From NCBI GenBank assembly GCA_003132905.1, contig PKZC01000243.1, positions 1 through 7,312 of the forward strand: a stretch of 7,312 nt of DNA, given 5' to 3'. Source of the DNA: Bryobacterales bacterium. GTDB lineage: Bacteria > Acidobacteriota > Terriglobia > Bryobacterales > Bryobacteraceae. Positions 1 through 7,091 of this stretch are shown piece after piece. The notes below the pieces were generated by a model. The model saw only the letters and a list, made by a program, of their open reading frames with translations. It was not told the DNA's origin and did not search any database. Within the stretch, counting starts at the first letter, position 1. The number at the start of each line of letters is the position of its first letter. The translations under genes and the position numbers were made by a program.

Positions 1-41
1 AGGAACTTCTCACATTGCGCCGGCACCGTCACCCGAATAGT

Positions 42-719
42 TCAAACTGATACACTACCCCGGCCGGGAATCTGGTCGAGGCTCGACACGACTATGTCCG
101 GCGCAAATCCCAATTGATCCATTGGACGGCCGGATCGATTGCACCAGCAAACGCTATACCCGAAGGCCTTGGCGCCCGCGGCGTCCCATGCGTTCGATGA
201 AACAAAAAGAATCTCGGCGGCAGGCAGCTGCAATATGTCTGGCCCAAGCTGATAAACCTTGGGAGATGGTTTGTAGCTTTTCACCTGGTCCACGGAAATA
301 AGGTGAGAGAAGCAGCCGTCCAAATCATTTTTGTGAACAGCGGCCTGCAACATCGCGGGCGTGCCGTTGGAAAGGATGGCGCGCGGAAAATCCCGCAGAG
401 CGTTCAATGCGGCTTTGGAATCGGGGAAGGCAGCGGGGGCCAGATAGGCGTCGAGCAGTTGTCCAATTTGCGGCTCGGTGGCGTTTATGTGAAGTTGCGC
501 CAGCGCAGTGCGGAGAGCCGCTTCGGTAATGTACGCGAAATCCTGATAACGATCCATGAGGGCGTGCAGCCAGCTGAATTCGAGCTGCTTTTGACGCCAA
601 AGCTGAGAGAGAGTTTCCAAATCGCCGGCCAAACCGTTTCCGGCGCGTAGGAGCACCGAGTGGACATCGAAGAGTGTACCGTAGGCATCGAACAAAAAAG
701 CTCGATATTTTTGCGGCAT
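42..719 (-). CDS. L-2-haloacid dehalogenase, type II (HAD superfamily)
   Basis: Predicted to hydrolyse short-chain L-2-haloalkanoic acids to D-2-hydroxy acids in the cytoplasm through an aspartyl-ester intermediate. From the ATG at 719 it has 225 residues, typical for the family. The full catalytic set known from L-DEX YL can be placed by motif: nucleophile Asp11 and Thr15 in DAYGTLFD, Arg42 in LWRQKQLEF, Ser117-Asn118 in LSNGTP, Lys150 in SYKPSP, Tyr156, and Ser174, Asn176 and Asp179 in VSSNAWDA. The cap-domain stretch around residues 40-60 also fits. A GTG nine bases upstream (726-728) is in frame, but the GGAG at 728-731 is spaced correctly for the ATG and overlaps the GTG, so the ATG is preferred. 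The gene stands alone and divergent from the glycosyltransferase. Substrate range cannot be read from sequence; a related HAD phosphatase is unlikely given SSNAWD. No signal peptide is visible. Confidence 0.9.
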   Translation of the reverse strand: MPQKYRAFLFDAYGTLFDVHSVLLRAGNGLAGDLETLSQLWRQKQLEFSWLHALMDRYQDFAYITEAALRTALAQLHINATEPQIGQLLDAYLAPAAFPDSKAALNALRDFPRAILSNGTPAMLQAAVHKNDLDGCFSHLISVDQVKSYKPSPKVYQLGPDILQLPAAEILFVSSNAWDAAGAKAFGYSVCWCNRSGRPMDQLGFAPDIVVSSLDQIPGRGSVSV

Positions 720-727
720 GCTGGCCA

Positions 728-731
728 CTCC
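728..731 (-). promoter_or_regulatory. Ribosome binding site deciding the dehalogenase start
   Basis: On the minus strand this reads GGAG and sits 8 bases before the ATG at 717-719. It shares a base with the alternative GTG at 726-728, so it cannot serve that codon. This supports the 225-residue form over a 228-residue one. Confidence 0.6.
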
Positions 732-790
732 AGTTTAGCTTCCGGGTAGGTAATTGGCCTACACTGGTGAAAGCTTCCCTTCTATTCTTC

Positions 791-1573
791 ATGTCGCGTG
801 ACCAAAAGATCGTGGTCGTGATGCCCGCCTACAACGCCGCCAAGACGTTACGCATCACCTACGCGGACCTTCCACCGGCACTGGTGGATCAAGTGATCTT
901 GGTGGATGATGGCAGTTCGGATGATACCGTCAAGATCGCCCGTGAACTGGGGCTGGAGCTTTTCGTTCATAACGGTAATTATGGTTATGGAGCGAACCAG
1001 AAAACTTGCTATCGCGAAGCCCTGAAAGCGGGCGCCGAAATCATCGTCATGGTTCACCCGGATTACCAATACGATCCGAAACTATTGCCGCAGATAATTG
1101 AGCCGATCAAACGCGACGAGGCGGATGTGGTTCTAGGATCGCGCTTGATGCAGGGCAACCCGATGCGGCAGGGCATGCCGTGGTGGAAGTACATTTCCAA
1201 CCGCTTCCTGACGTTTCTTGAAAATTGGTCGTTCGGGTTACGGCTCAGCGAATATCACACTGGCTATCGCGCTTATCGGCGCGACGCGCTGGAAGCTGTC
1301 AATCTTGAAACAAATTCCGACAATTTCCTCTTCGATCAGGAAATCGTCGCGCAGTTTGTCGATTCCGGCATGCGCATTCGCGAAGTTCCGGTACCGGCCC
1401 GCTATTTTCCCGAAGCGTCGTCGGCGTCGTTTTTGCAAAGCTCGGTATACGGGCTGTCCATCTTGCGGCTACTCGCACGGTACTTGCTGCATCGCGCGGG
1501 ATTGCGCCAGCGCCAGTTCCAAAGCCTGCATCGGCGCTATGAGCGAGTAGCGGTTCGGGAGCATCGTTCATAA
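791..1573 (+). CDS. Glycosyltransferase family 2 (DPM1-like, GT-A fold)
   Basis: A 260-residue cytoplasmic sugar transferase, likely using a nucleotide-activated sugar and a lipid-linked or other membrane-associated acceptor. The N-terminal [15 protein letters not shown] (6-20) is the GT-A opening strand. VDDGSSDDT (38-46) is the nucleotide-binding acidic loop, GYGANQ (65-70) a DPM1-like glycine segment, and HPDYQYDP (89-96) stands where the DxD/DADxQ metal-binding motif is usually found, with Asp91 the likely ligand. FDQEI (181-185) probably holds the catalytic acid. There is no clear transmembrane segment, so it resembles soluble dolichyl-phosphate mannosyltransferase-like enzymes rather than GtrB types with membrane tails. 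The frame is open upstream to 674, but that part overlaps the dehalogenase and lacks family sequence, so ATG 791 is chosen. Its Shine-Dalgarno is poor (GGTGA at 766-770 is about 20 bases away). Donor and acceptor are unknown. Confidence 0.85.
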   Translation: MSRDQKIVVVMPAYNAAKTLRITYADLPPALVDQVILVDDGSSDDTVKIARELGLELFVHNGNYGYGANQKTCYREALKAGAEIIVMVHPDYQYDPKLLPQIIEPIKRDEADVVLGSRLMQGNPMRQGMPWWKYISNRFLTFLENWSFGLRLSEYHTGYRAYRRDALEAVNLETNSDNFLFDQEIVAQFVDSGMRIREVPVPARYFPEASSASFLQSSVYGLSILRLLARYLLHRAGLRQRQFQSLHRRYERVAVREHRS

Positions 1574-1594
1574 AGGATCGAGCATCTCATCGTT

Positions 1595-1640
1595 AAGGAG
1601 AGCCAGTTACTCTGGATCTAGCGTTACTGGTCTGACAACG
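1595..1640 (+). promoter_or_regulatory. Structured leader of the copper ATPase gene: distant Shine-Dalgarno plus hairpin
   Basis: AAGGAG at 1595-1600 is a strong ribosome binding site but lies 40 bases before the ATG at 1641. No ATG, GTG or TTG lies at usable spacing after it, and none is in frame with the ATPase between 1572 and 1641. Bases 1603-1610 (CCAGTTAC) can pair with 1623-1630 (GTTACTGG), with one T-T mismatch and a 12-base loop. If folded, only about 12 unpaired bases would separate the site from the ATG. The sequence and pairing are seen; the role is inferred. Confidence 0.4.
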
Positions 1641-3878
1641 ATGCTTCCTATCCTTCAACAAAAAACTGCGGGCGTACGCGATCCGGTTTGCGGCATGATC
1701 GTCGATCCGCAACATGCTGCTGAGTCGGTGGTGTATCAGGGCGAGACATACTATTTTTGCTCGAAGGGCTGCGCGGCTAAATTCCAGGCGGACTCGGAAA
1801 AGTATTTGCACCCGGCGGCTGTGCCTGAGCCCATGCAGGCGGAGGCAGTGGGCGTCGAATATACCTGCCCCATGCACCCGGAAGTCCGGCAAATCGGCCC
1901 GGGCTCGTGTCCGAAGTGCGGCATGGCCCTGGAGCCGGTGAAGTTCACTCGGGATTCGGCCGACGAAGTGAATCCCGAATATACGGACATGCTGCGCCGG
2001 TTCTGGCTCAGCGTCCCGCCTGCCGCGGTGCTGCTCGGGTTGATGTTCACGGGTGTCCAGTGGCCATGGTTGGAATTGGCGCTGGCGACCCCGGCGGTGC
2101 TCTGGGCGGGTTGGCCAATCTTTGAACGCGCCTGGGCGTCCCTGGTGCATCGCAGTTTGAATATGTTCACGCTCATTGGCGCTGGCGCGGGCGCGGCCTA
2201 CCTCTATAGTGTGATCGCGACACTTGCGCCAGGTATTTTTCCCGACTCTCTGCGGCATCACAGCGGCGAGCTGGCTTTATATTTCGAGCCCGCTGCAGTG
2301 ATCGTCTGTCTGGTGCTGCTGGGACAGGCGCTGGAATTGCGCGCGCGCAGCCAGACCAGCAGCGCGATCAAGGCTTTGCTTAAGCTGGCGCCCGAAACTG
2401 CCCTGCGTATTCGCACAGACGGATCTGAAGAAGACGTGCCGCTCGATCAAGTGCGTCCGGGCGACCTGCTGCGAGTTCGGCCGGGCGAACGCGTTCCCGT
2501 GGATGGCGTTGTGACGGAAGGATCGAGTTTCGTCGACGAAGCCATGATTACGGGCGAACCGGTTCCCGTCGAAAAGGCGTCCGGCAGCAGGGCCACCGGC
2601 GGAACGGTCAATGGAACGGGCGCTTTCGTCATGAAAGCCGAGCACGTCGGCGCGGACACGCTGCTCGCGCGGATCGTCCAAATGGTGAGCGAAGCGCAAC
2701 GTTCGCGCGCGCCCATTCAGCGCCTGGCGGACCGTGTCTCGGCGGTTTTCGTACCCATGGTGATTGGCATCGCCATCGTGACGTTTCTCGTTTGGGCGTT
2801 CGTTGGTCCGCAGCCCAGGCTGGCTTATGCGTTGGTGAACGCAGTCGCGGTATTGATCATCGCGTGCCCATGCGCACTGGGGTTGGCCACGCCGATGTCC
2901 ATCATGGTAGGCACCGGCCGCGGCGCCTCCGTTGGCGTGCTCATCCGAAATGCCGAGGCGCTGGAAGGCTTGGAGAAAGTGGACACGCTGGTGGTGGATA
3001 AAACCGGCACGCTAACGGAAGGGAAACCAAAACTAGTCTCGGCCCCGGATGCCGAAGTACTGCGGCTGGCCGCCAGCGTTGAAAGGCTGAGTGAGCATCC
3101 GCTGGCTTCGGCAATTGTTGCAGGCGCGCTCGAGCGGAAGCTCGCGCTTTCGAAGGCCGATCGGTTTGAAGCAATCCCCGGACAAGGCGTCGTTGCCACG
3201 GTGGATGGCCATCGAGTCTGGGTAGGCAAACCCGCAACCCCGCAAAGCGAACCAAACGATTCCGGCTGGACTATCGTGCAGGTCCGCATCGACGGAGAGC
3301 CCGCTGGAGCGCTTGGCTTGGCAGATCCGGTGAAATCGTCAGCGCGCGAAGCCATCGAACAATTGCATCGCGATGGCCTGCGCATCGTAATGCTTACGGG
3401 CGACAATCGTTCGGCTGCCGAAGCAGTGGCACGGACGCTAGGGATCGACGAGATACAGGCCGACGTGCTGCCGGCGGGAAAAGCAGACGCGGTCGCGAAA
3501 CTCCAGGCCGAAGGCCGCGTTGTCGCAATGGCCGGCGATGGAATTAACGACGCTCCCGCTCTGGCGCGCGCCAACGTGGGAATCGCAATGGGTTCGGGAA
3601 CCGATGTCGCGATGGAGAGCGCCGCCATTACACTAGTGAAGGGAGATCTGCGAGGGATCGTTCGCGCCCGCGCGCTCAGCAAAGCTACCATGCGAAATAT
3701 CCGGCAGAATCTGTTCTTTGCCTTCGTCTATAACGTGATCGGCGTGCCAGTGGCCGCCGGCATCCTCTATCCTTTTTTCGGACTGCTGCTTAGTCCCATC
3801 ATCGCTAGCGCCGCAATGACGTTTAGCTCCGTCTCTGTGATCGCCAACGCGCTGCGGCTGAGAAAGCTAGCGCTGTGA
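1641..3878 (+). CDS. copA: Copper/silver-translocating P1B-type ATPase with YHS and HMBD metal-binding domains
   Basis: An inner-membrane pump of 745 residues, expected to export Cu(I) or Ag(I) using ATP. The N-terminus lacks the usual CxxC HMA domain. Instead it has a YHS domain (about 11-56; DPVCGM, then Cys40 and Cys44) and a heavy-metal-binding domain (about 73-100; YTCPMHP and CPKCGM with Cys76, Cys90, Cys93). The ATPase core is complete: TGEP (304-307), CPC in the sixth membrane helix (409-411), phosphorylated Asp453 in DKTGT, SEHPL (484-488), TGDN (586-589) and GDGINDAP (632-639). Asn690 with Tyr697-Asn698, and Met726 with Ser729-Ser730 in the last helices, are Cu(I)-site residues of CopA, which favours copper over zinc or cadmium. 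ATG 1641 is the first possible start after the stop-free leader. The stop overlaps the next gene's GTG by 4 bases. No copper regulator or chaperone gene is nearby, and no CueR-type or CopY-type operator was recognised. Confidence 0.92.
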   Translation: MLPILQQKTAGVRDPVCGMIVDPQHAAESVVYQGETYYFCSKGCAAKFQADSEKYLHPAAVPEPMQAEAVGVEYTCPMHPEVRQIGPGSCPKCGMALEPVKFTRDSADEVNPEYTDMLRRFWLSVPPAAVLLGLMFTGVQWPWLELALATPAVLWAGWPIFERAWASLVHRSLNMFTLIGAGAGAAYLYSVIATLAPGIFPDSLRHHSGELALYFEPAAVIVCLVLLGQALELRARSQTSSAIKALLKLAPETALRIRTDGSEEDVPLDQVRPGDLLRVRPGERVPVDGVVTEGSSFVDEAMITGEPVPVEKASGSRATGGTVNGTGAFVMKAEHVGADTLLARIVQMVSEAQRSRAPIQRLADRVSAVFVPMVIGIAIVTFLVWAFVGPQPRLAYALVNAVAVLIIACPCALGLATPMSIMVGTGRGASVGVLIRNAEALEGLEKVDTLVVDKTGTLTEGKPKLVSAPDAEVLRLAASVERLSEHPLASAIVAGALERKLALSKADRFEAIPGQGVVATVDGHRVWVGKPATPQSEPNDSGWTIVQVRIDGEPAGALGLADPVKSSAREAIEQLHRDGLRIVMLTGDNRSAAEAVARTLGIDEIQADVLPAGKADAVAKLQAEGRVVAMAGDGINDAPALARANVGIAMGSGTDVAMESAAITLVKGDLRGIVRARALSKATMRNIRQNLFFAFVYNVIGVPVAAGILYPFFGLLLSPIIASAAMTFSSVSVIANALRLRKLAL

Positions 3879-4720
3879 TCGATCTGCATAGTCATACCAA
3901 CGAATCGGACGGAACGTTTACCCCCGCTGAGCTGGTGGATCTAGCGATGGAGCGCGGTATCGAAGCGCTCGCCATTTCCGATCACGATACCTTCGCTGGT
4001 TTCGATCAGGCCCTGCCATTAGCGCGATCGCGCGGCTTGGATCTGGTTTGCGGAATCGAATTGAGCACGCGCATCCCGGACACGCTACGGACCGTCCATC
4101 TGTTGGCTTATTTTTTTCGCCAACCGCCTCCCGCGGACTTTCGCGAGTGGCTGCATGAGTTGATCGCCGGCCGGCGGGATCGCAACCAGCGTCTGATTGC
4201 AAGCCTGCAAGCACAGGGCATCGACATTACGTTAAGCGAAGTGGAGCGGCTGGGGCGAACTTTGGCCGGCCGTCCGCATTTCGCGCGCATCCTCATCGAC
4301 AAGGGCTACGTGAGCAGCTTCGATGAAGCGTTCCGACGATACCTGGGCGAAACCGCGCCGAGCTACGTAGAGAGATTCGCACCCTATGTCGCGGTGGCCA
4401 TCCAACGGGTGATCGATGCCGGAGGGTTGCCCGTCCTGGCGCATCCCATTCGGCTTGGCTTCCGGGATCCCGTGGCGGAAGAGAAATTCATTGGTGAATT
4501 GCGCGACGCCGGACTCCGAGGCATCGAAGTGTTCCATTCCGACCATCGCCAGGCGGACATGCAACGCTACGCCGGTATTGCCAGCAAGTACAATCTGGCG
4601 GTCTCAGGCGGGTCCGACTTTCATGGCGAGGCCAAGCCGCATATCTCGCTCGGAACCGGCTTGAATGGCAACCTGAATATCCCGCGTTCGGTGCTGGAAG
4701 GCCTGCGCGCCGTTTCCTGA
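3875..4720 (+). CDS. PHP-domain phosphoesterase (RNase AM / nucleoside 3',5'-bisphosphate phosphatase-like)
   Basis: A 281-residue cytoplasmic metal-dependent phosphoesterase of the polymerase-and-histidinol-phosphatase fold. Metal ligands in order are His5, His7 and Asp12 in [12 protein letters not shown], Asp36-His37-Asp38 in SDHDT, Glu62 in GIELST, His75 in VHLLAYF, His135 in GRPHFARIL, His190 in VLAHP, His221 with nearby Asp223 and His224, and Asp248 with His250 in GGSDFHG. Length and motif order match the E. coli YciV/RnaM (TrpH) group, which removes 3'-phosphates from nucleoside bisphosphates and short 5' RNA ends. The exact substrate here is inferred from family only. The GTG start shares four bases with the ATPase stop (GTGA), so translation is probably coupled. 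It starts directly with MIDLHSH, as family members do, which supports this start. Its own Shine-Dalgarno is weak. Confidence 0.88.
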   Translation: MIDLHSHTNESDGTFTPAELVDLAMERGIEALAISDHDTFAGFDQALPLARSRGLDLVCGIELSTRIPDTLRTVHLLAYFFRQPPPADFREWLHELIAGRRDRNQRLIASLQAQGIDITLSEVERLGRTLAGRPHFARILIDKGYVSSFDEAFRRYLGETAPSYVERFAPYVAVAIQRVIDAGGLPVLAHPIRLGFRDPVAEEKFIGELRDAGLRGIEVFHSDHRQADMQRYAGIASKYNLAVSGGSDFHGEAKPHISLGTGLNGNLNIPRSVLEGLRAVS

Positions 4721-5823
4721 TGAGCACGGCCGACGTGGTAGTGGTTGGCGCAGGAGTTTTTGGCGCTTGGACTGCATTGCATTTGCGCCGATCGGGCCGG
4801 ACCGTGACCTTGTTCGACGGTTACGGCGCAGGGAACAGCCGGTCTAGTTCCGGCGGAGAATCGCGCATTCTGCGGATGGGCTACGGCGCGGATGAGATTT
4901 ATACACGCTGGGCCATGCGTTCGCGTGACTTATGGATCGACCTTTTCGCGCAGATCGGCAGGACGGAGCTTTTTCAACGAACCGGCGTCCTGTGGACTCC
5001 GAGACCGGACGACCCGCGCGTCGCGATCACGCAGGCGGTGTTTCAGAAATGCGGCGTGACCTTTAACCGGCTGAGTCCGGCCGAACTCCAGAAATCGTTT
5101 CCACAGTTGCGTTTTCGGGAAGAGCGAATCGGATCGTTCGAATATTTGTCCGGCTTCTTGCTGGCCCAGCGAGCGGTTCGGGCCGTAGTAGATCAAGCGG
5201 TTAGCGAAGGAGTGGAGTATCGTCAAGAGTTTGTGCAGACCTCTGCTGGCTCCGGCGTCACCGTGTATGCCTGCGGACCTTGGCTGCCCAAGATCTTTCC
5301 CGAGCTCCTGACGGGACGGATCCGAGTGACCCGCCAGGAAGTGTTTTTCTTTGGAACCAGCGGCGCGCCGCTGCGCTACTTTGCTCCTCCACATATGCCT
5401 GTGTGGGTGGACATCACCGATCAGCACGGCGCTTACGCCATTCCCGAAATCGATAACCTGGGCTTCAAGCTGGCTTTCGACCCGCACGGCCCGGAGTTCG
5501 ATCCCGATACCGGGGATCGAGCCGCTCTCGGCGCGGATGCCGCTAGCGCCTTCTTGGCTGAGCGTTTTCCTGCCTTGGCCGGCGCGCCGCTGGTAGACTC
5601 GCGCGTCTGCCAGTACGAGAACACATCCACCGGAGATTTCCTGATCGACCGCCATCCCGACTTCGAAAACGTTTGGCTGGTGGGAGGCGGATCCGGCCAC
5701 GGATTCAAGCATGGCCCCGCGGTAGGCGAACACGTTTGCTCGCTGATTGATGGCAAGGCAGCTGTGGAACCGCGATTTTCATTCGCCTCTAAGGGTCGGG
5801 AGCCGCGCCGGTCGGTATTCTGA
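4720..5823 (+). CDS. FAD-dependent amine oxidase, monomeric sarcosine oxidase-like (DAO family)
   Basis: A 367-residue flavoenzyme predicted to oxidise a secondary amine or N-methyl amino acid, releasing an imine (then aldehyde plus amine) and hydrogen peroxide. The Rossmann dinucleotide motif VVVVGAGVFGAW lies at 6-17. SSSGGESRILRMGYG (42-56) matches the flavin-contact stretch of monomeric sarcosine oxidase (MSOX). Lys250 in LGFKLAFD aligns by context with the oxygen-activating Lys265 of MSOX. Cys297 in SRVCQYENTSTGDF aligns with the cysteine that carries 8-alpha-S-cysteinyl FAD, and GGGSGHGFK (322-330) closes the flavin site. This set suggests a true oxidase with covalently bound FAD. The substrate is not readable: sarcosine, N-methyltryptophan and pipecolate enzymes share these motifs. 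The start codon overlaps the previous stop by one base (TGATG), so it should be translated together with the PHP gene. No signal peptide is seen. Confidence 0.85.
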   Translation: MSTADVVVVGAGVFGAWTALHLRRSGRTVTLFDGYGAGNSRSSSGGESRILRMGYGADEIYTRWAMRSRDLWIDLFAQIGRTELFQRTGVLWTPRPDDPRVAITQAVFQKCGVTFNRLSPAELQKSFPQLRFREERIGSFEYLSGFLLAQRAVRAVVDQAVSEGVEYRQEFVQTSAGSGVTVYACGPWLPKIFPELLTGRIRVTRQEVFFFGTSGAPLRYFAPPHMPVWVDITDQHGAYAIPEIDNLGFKLAFDPHGPEFDPDTGDRAALGADAASAFLAERFPALAGAPLVDSRVCQYENTSTGDFLIDRHPDFENVWLVGGGSGHGFKHGPAVGEHVCSLIDGKAAVEPRFSFASKGREPRRSVF

Positions 5824-5865
5824 TGTGTTCTCCTGATACACTTGGTTTCGGTCGATACTGGTAGC

Positions 5866-5875
5866 GGAGGGGGAG
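5866..5875 (+). promoter_or_regulatory. Strong ribosome binding site for the GTG start at 5882
   Basis: GGAGGGGGAG ends 6 bases before the GTG at 5882. It is one of the best Shine-Dalgarno sequences in the window and makes the unusual GTG start credible. The 58-base gap before this gene shows no convincing -35/-10 pair and no terminator. Confidence 0.65.
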
Positions 5876-5881
5876 ATCGTC

Positions 5882-6139
5882 GTGGAATCCTATTATGCCA
5901 ATCTGCTCGCATATCGAGTGTCCGCGAACGAGTTCGTGTTGGAATTCGGCAATTTTTTCGCTGGCCAAGAGGATCGCTCAAAAGCCGATTTTCAGGACTT
6001 TGATATTCGCGTAGTTATGGTGCCGGACCTCATCGAGCCCCTGATAAATCTTTTGGAGCAGGCGAAGGCTGCCCGAGACCAGCAGCGAAATCTTTTCGAT
6101 ACGCCCAAGAAAGAGGTGGACAGTGCTCCCGCTCAATAG
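5882..6139 (+). CDS. Small DUF3467-like protein, first gene of a three-gene cassette
   Basis: An 85-residue acidic soluble protein of unknown function. Residues 4-23 contain YYAN and EFVLEFG, which closely follow the DUF3467 opening (YAN, a spacer, then EFVLDFG). DIRVVMVPDLIEPLINLLEQA (41-61) fits the second half of that family, where a strand with V-V-x-x-P is followed by a helix running into the C-terminus. The usual closing K-Y-E segment is replaced by a charged, Gln- and Pro-containing tail (62-85), so membership is likely but not certain. There are no membrane segments, cysteines or recognisable catalytic residues. GTG 5882 is backed by a strong ribosome binding site. The last 17 bases overlap the next gene. 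GC on two sampled lines (about 47-50%) is clearly below the neighbouring oxidase and ATPase. Function: not known; a small partner or adaptor protein is a guess. Confidence 0.75.
   Translation: MESYYANLLAYRVSANEFVLEFGNFFAGQEDRSKADFQDFDIRVVMVPDLIEPLINLLEQAKAARDQQRNLFDTPKKEVDSAPAQ
6113..6118 (+). promoter_or_regulatory. Ribosome binding site for the GTG start at 6123
   Basis: GAGGTG at 6113-6118, inside the end of the preceding gene, is complementary to the 16S rRNA 3' end. The GAGG core is 6 bases from the GTG at 6123. It supports this start and shows that the overlap is real rather than an artefact of a long open frame. Confidence 0.6.
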
Positions 6140-6590
6140 CCCTGTCATTCAGCAGGGGTACTTTTACGCGGCTAACGGCTCGGCTTATGGTGAGTTTAGT
6201 GCATCGTTAGCCATTCAGGGCGGCGCTGTCATTGGACCGGACTCCGTCATTCGGACCATCCGAGAAATCGAAACCTTGACAGCCAACGGGTTGCAGGACA
6301 TACCATCATCACGGGCCCAGGAGACTGCAAAGAGGTTGCTTTCCGAGGCTCAGTTAAAGCGTCCAATTTATGTGATCGCCTCGGCCGTTGAAGCATCGGA
6401 AGGCGATCTGCTGATTCACTGGGACACTGCTATAAAGAGTGTCGTTCTGATTTGCCCCGCCTCCGCTGCCAAACCTGCTCAGGTTTACACGGAGGTGCTT
6501 GACGGAAGGCGGGCAGTCCAGTCAGAAATGATCGAGGCATCTCCCCAAACTCTCTCCGACGCTCTCGCATGGGTACTGAGGGCCAAGTAG
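6123..6590 (+). CDS. Hypothetical protein, second gene of the three-gene cassette
   Basis: I do not recognise this 155-residue protein. It reads as a soluble alpha/beta protein. A strand-rich N-terminus (11-38, with YFYAANGSAYGEF) is followed by a helix (about 40-55, SVIRTIREIETL) and a second predicted helix (63-79). After PIYVIASAVEASEGD (81-95) comes a strand-turn-strand unit with Trp100-Asp101, VVLIC (107-111) and VYTEV (121-125), and a C-terminal helix with LSDALAWV (144-151). The spacing W-D, V-V-L-I, V-Y-x-E and L-x-x-A-L-x-W suggests a compact C-terminal domain. There is no signal peptide or membrane segment, and a single cysteine (111). The GTG start has a good ribosome binding site. 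The gene overlaps its upstream neighbour by 17 bases and its downstream neighbour by 22, so the three are almost certainly co-translated. Function unknown. Confidence 0.72.
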   Translation: MLPLNSPVIQQGYFYAANGSAYGEFSASLAIQGGAVIGPDSVIRTIREIETLTANGLQDIPSSRAQETAKRLLSEAQLKRPIYVIASAVEASEGDLLIHWDTAIKSVVLICPASAAKPAQVYTEVLDGRRAVQSEMIEASPQTLSDALAWVLRAK

Positions 6591-6952
6591 TATATCAGGA
6601 ACTCGATCACGCCGCCGAAGTATATCGCGCGTACCCTTTTCCCGACTCTTACAATAGCCGCACTGGTAAACCTATGCCTAAACTCTTCTATCGAAAGGCT
6701 GGCGAGACAGGGTTGTCAGTGGGGCTGTCTCCCGCAGGAACTTTGTTGAGATACCCGGGGGCTGTTGGAATGTGCCGCCTCTTCGTTCGCGATGTCGTCG
6801 ACTGCCCGGATCCGATCCGCGTCGTTCAAGACGCCGTTGATCACGCAGAGATACAAGGCGTGCCAACGCGGGATGAGGATCAAGAGCGGGCCCTTCGAAT
6901 CGCCAAATACCTGGCGAGGACAGCGGACGACTGGCGTGACCCTTCCTTATGA
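6569..6952 (+). CDS. Hypothetical protein with HAxIxGxP C-terminal motif, third gene of the cassette
   Basis: A 127-residue soluble protein I cannot name. A hydrophilic N-terminus with VYRAYPFP (18-25) precedes KLFYRKAGETGLSVGLSP (38-55), a small strand-rich region. CRLFVRDVVD (69-78) is followed by a second strand (about 83-88) and then DHAEIQGVP (91-99) and an acidic helix, RDEDQERALRIAKYLART (101-118). From memory, small proteins with LSV early and a closing H-A-x-I-x-G-x-P, acidic turn, A-x-x-x-A-x-x-L-A pattern recur among bacterial hypotheticals, but I know of no assigned function. ATG 6569 is the most upstream start in this frame; the next ATG (6674) would remove a third of the protein. 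No Shine-Dalgarno precedes 6569, which lies 22 bases inside the previous gene, so re-initiation after that gene is likely. No catalytic signature is clear. Confidence 0.7.
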   Translation: MGTEGQVVYQELDHAAEVYRAYPFPDSYNSRTGKPMPKLFYRKAGETGLSVGLSPAGTLLRYPGAVGMCRLFVRDVVDCPDPIRVVQDAVDHAEIQGVPTRDEDQERALRIAKYLARTADDWRDPSL

Positions 6953-7073
6953 TCGTTTCCTTTGCCTCATGTAGCGTCCGGACGTGACGGGTGCCAGTGG
7001 TCGAGCCTTACCGATCGCGCGCCGCGCTTGTAGGGCGTTGCGCTATCATGAACTTAGTAGCCACCCTTTCGCG
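6953..7073 (+). other. Intergenic region upstream of hfq
   Basis: This 121-base gap holds a perfect 10-base palindrome, CGTCCGGACG at 6975-6984, and a GC-rich stretch around 7014-7027. No T-run follows the palindrome, so it is not a convincing terminator. TATCAT at 7044-7049 resembles a -10 box, but I find no matching -35 at normal spacing. A promoter for hfq probably lies here, but I cannot place it. Confidence 0.35.
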
Positions 7074-7091
7074 GTGGGAGGGATTACCATT
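7061..7091 (+). promoter_or_regulatory. hfq initiation region: hairpin and Shine-Dalgarno
   Basis: CCACC (7061-7065) can pair with GGTGG (7073-7077) around a 7-base loop, placing the GTG codon 7074-7076 within the stem. GGGAGGG at 7076-7082 is the only strong ribosome binding site here. Six bases after it lies ATT (7089-7091), in frame with hfq. Which codon starts translation is unresolved. Confidence 0.4.

Noticed and set aside
303..650. A 115-codon plus-strand open frame inside the dehalogenase
   Set aside because: It lies wholly antisense to a gene with a complete catalytic set and shows no motif of its own.
674..790. A 39-residue N-terminal extension of the glycosyltransferase
   Set aside because: It would overlap the divergent dehalogenase start and contains no glycosyltransferase sequence. 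Family members begin close to ATG 791.
1612..1634. A short leader peptide starting at CTG 1612 after AAGGAG
   Set aside because: CTG is a poor start codon, the spacing of 11 bases is long, and the resulting peptide of about seven residues has no metal-binding or attenuation features.
2825..3691. A 288-codon open frame on the minus strand opposite the copper ATPase
   Set aside because: It mirrors the ATPase core with its DKTGT and GDGINDAP motifs. The translation is Ser/Ala/Pro-rich with no family motif, as expected for the antisense of GC-rich coding DNA.
4930..5733. A 267-codon minus-strand open frame opposite the amine oxidase
   Set aside because: The plus-strand frame carries all the flavoenzyme motifs and the minus frame has none, so it is a shadow.
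5824..5841. GTGT/ACAC inverted repeat after the amine oxidase as a terminator
   Set aside because: The arms are only four bases and are not followed by a T-run.
6975..6984. Palindrome CGTCCGGACG as a terminator or operator
   Set aside because: There is no T-run after it and no second copy. A 10-base palindrome in GC-rich DNA can arise by chance.
7044..7049. TATCAT as the hfq promoter -10 box
   Set aside because: No acceptable -35 hexamer is found 15-19 bases upstream (the GC-rich stretch there does not fit), and there is no extended -10 TG.
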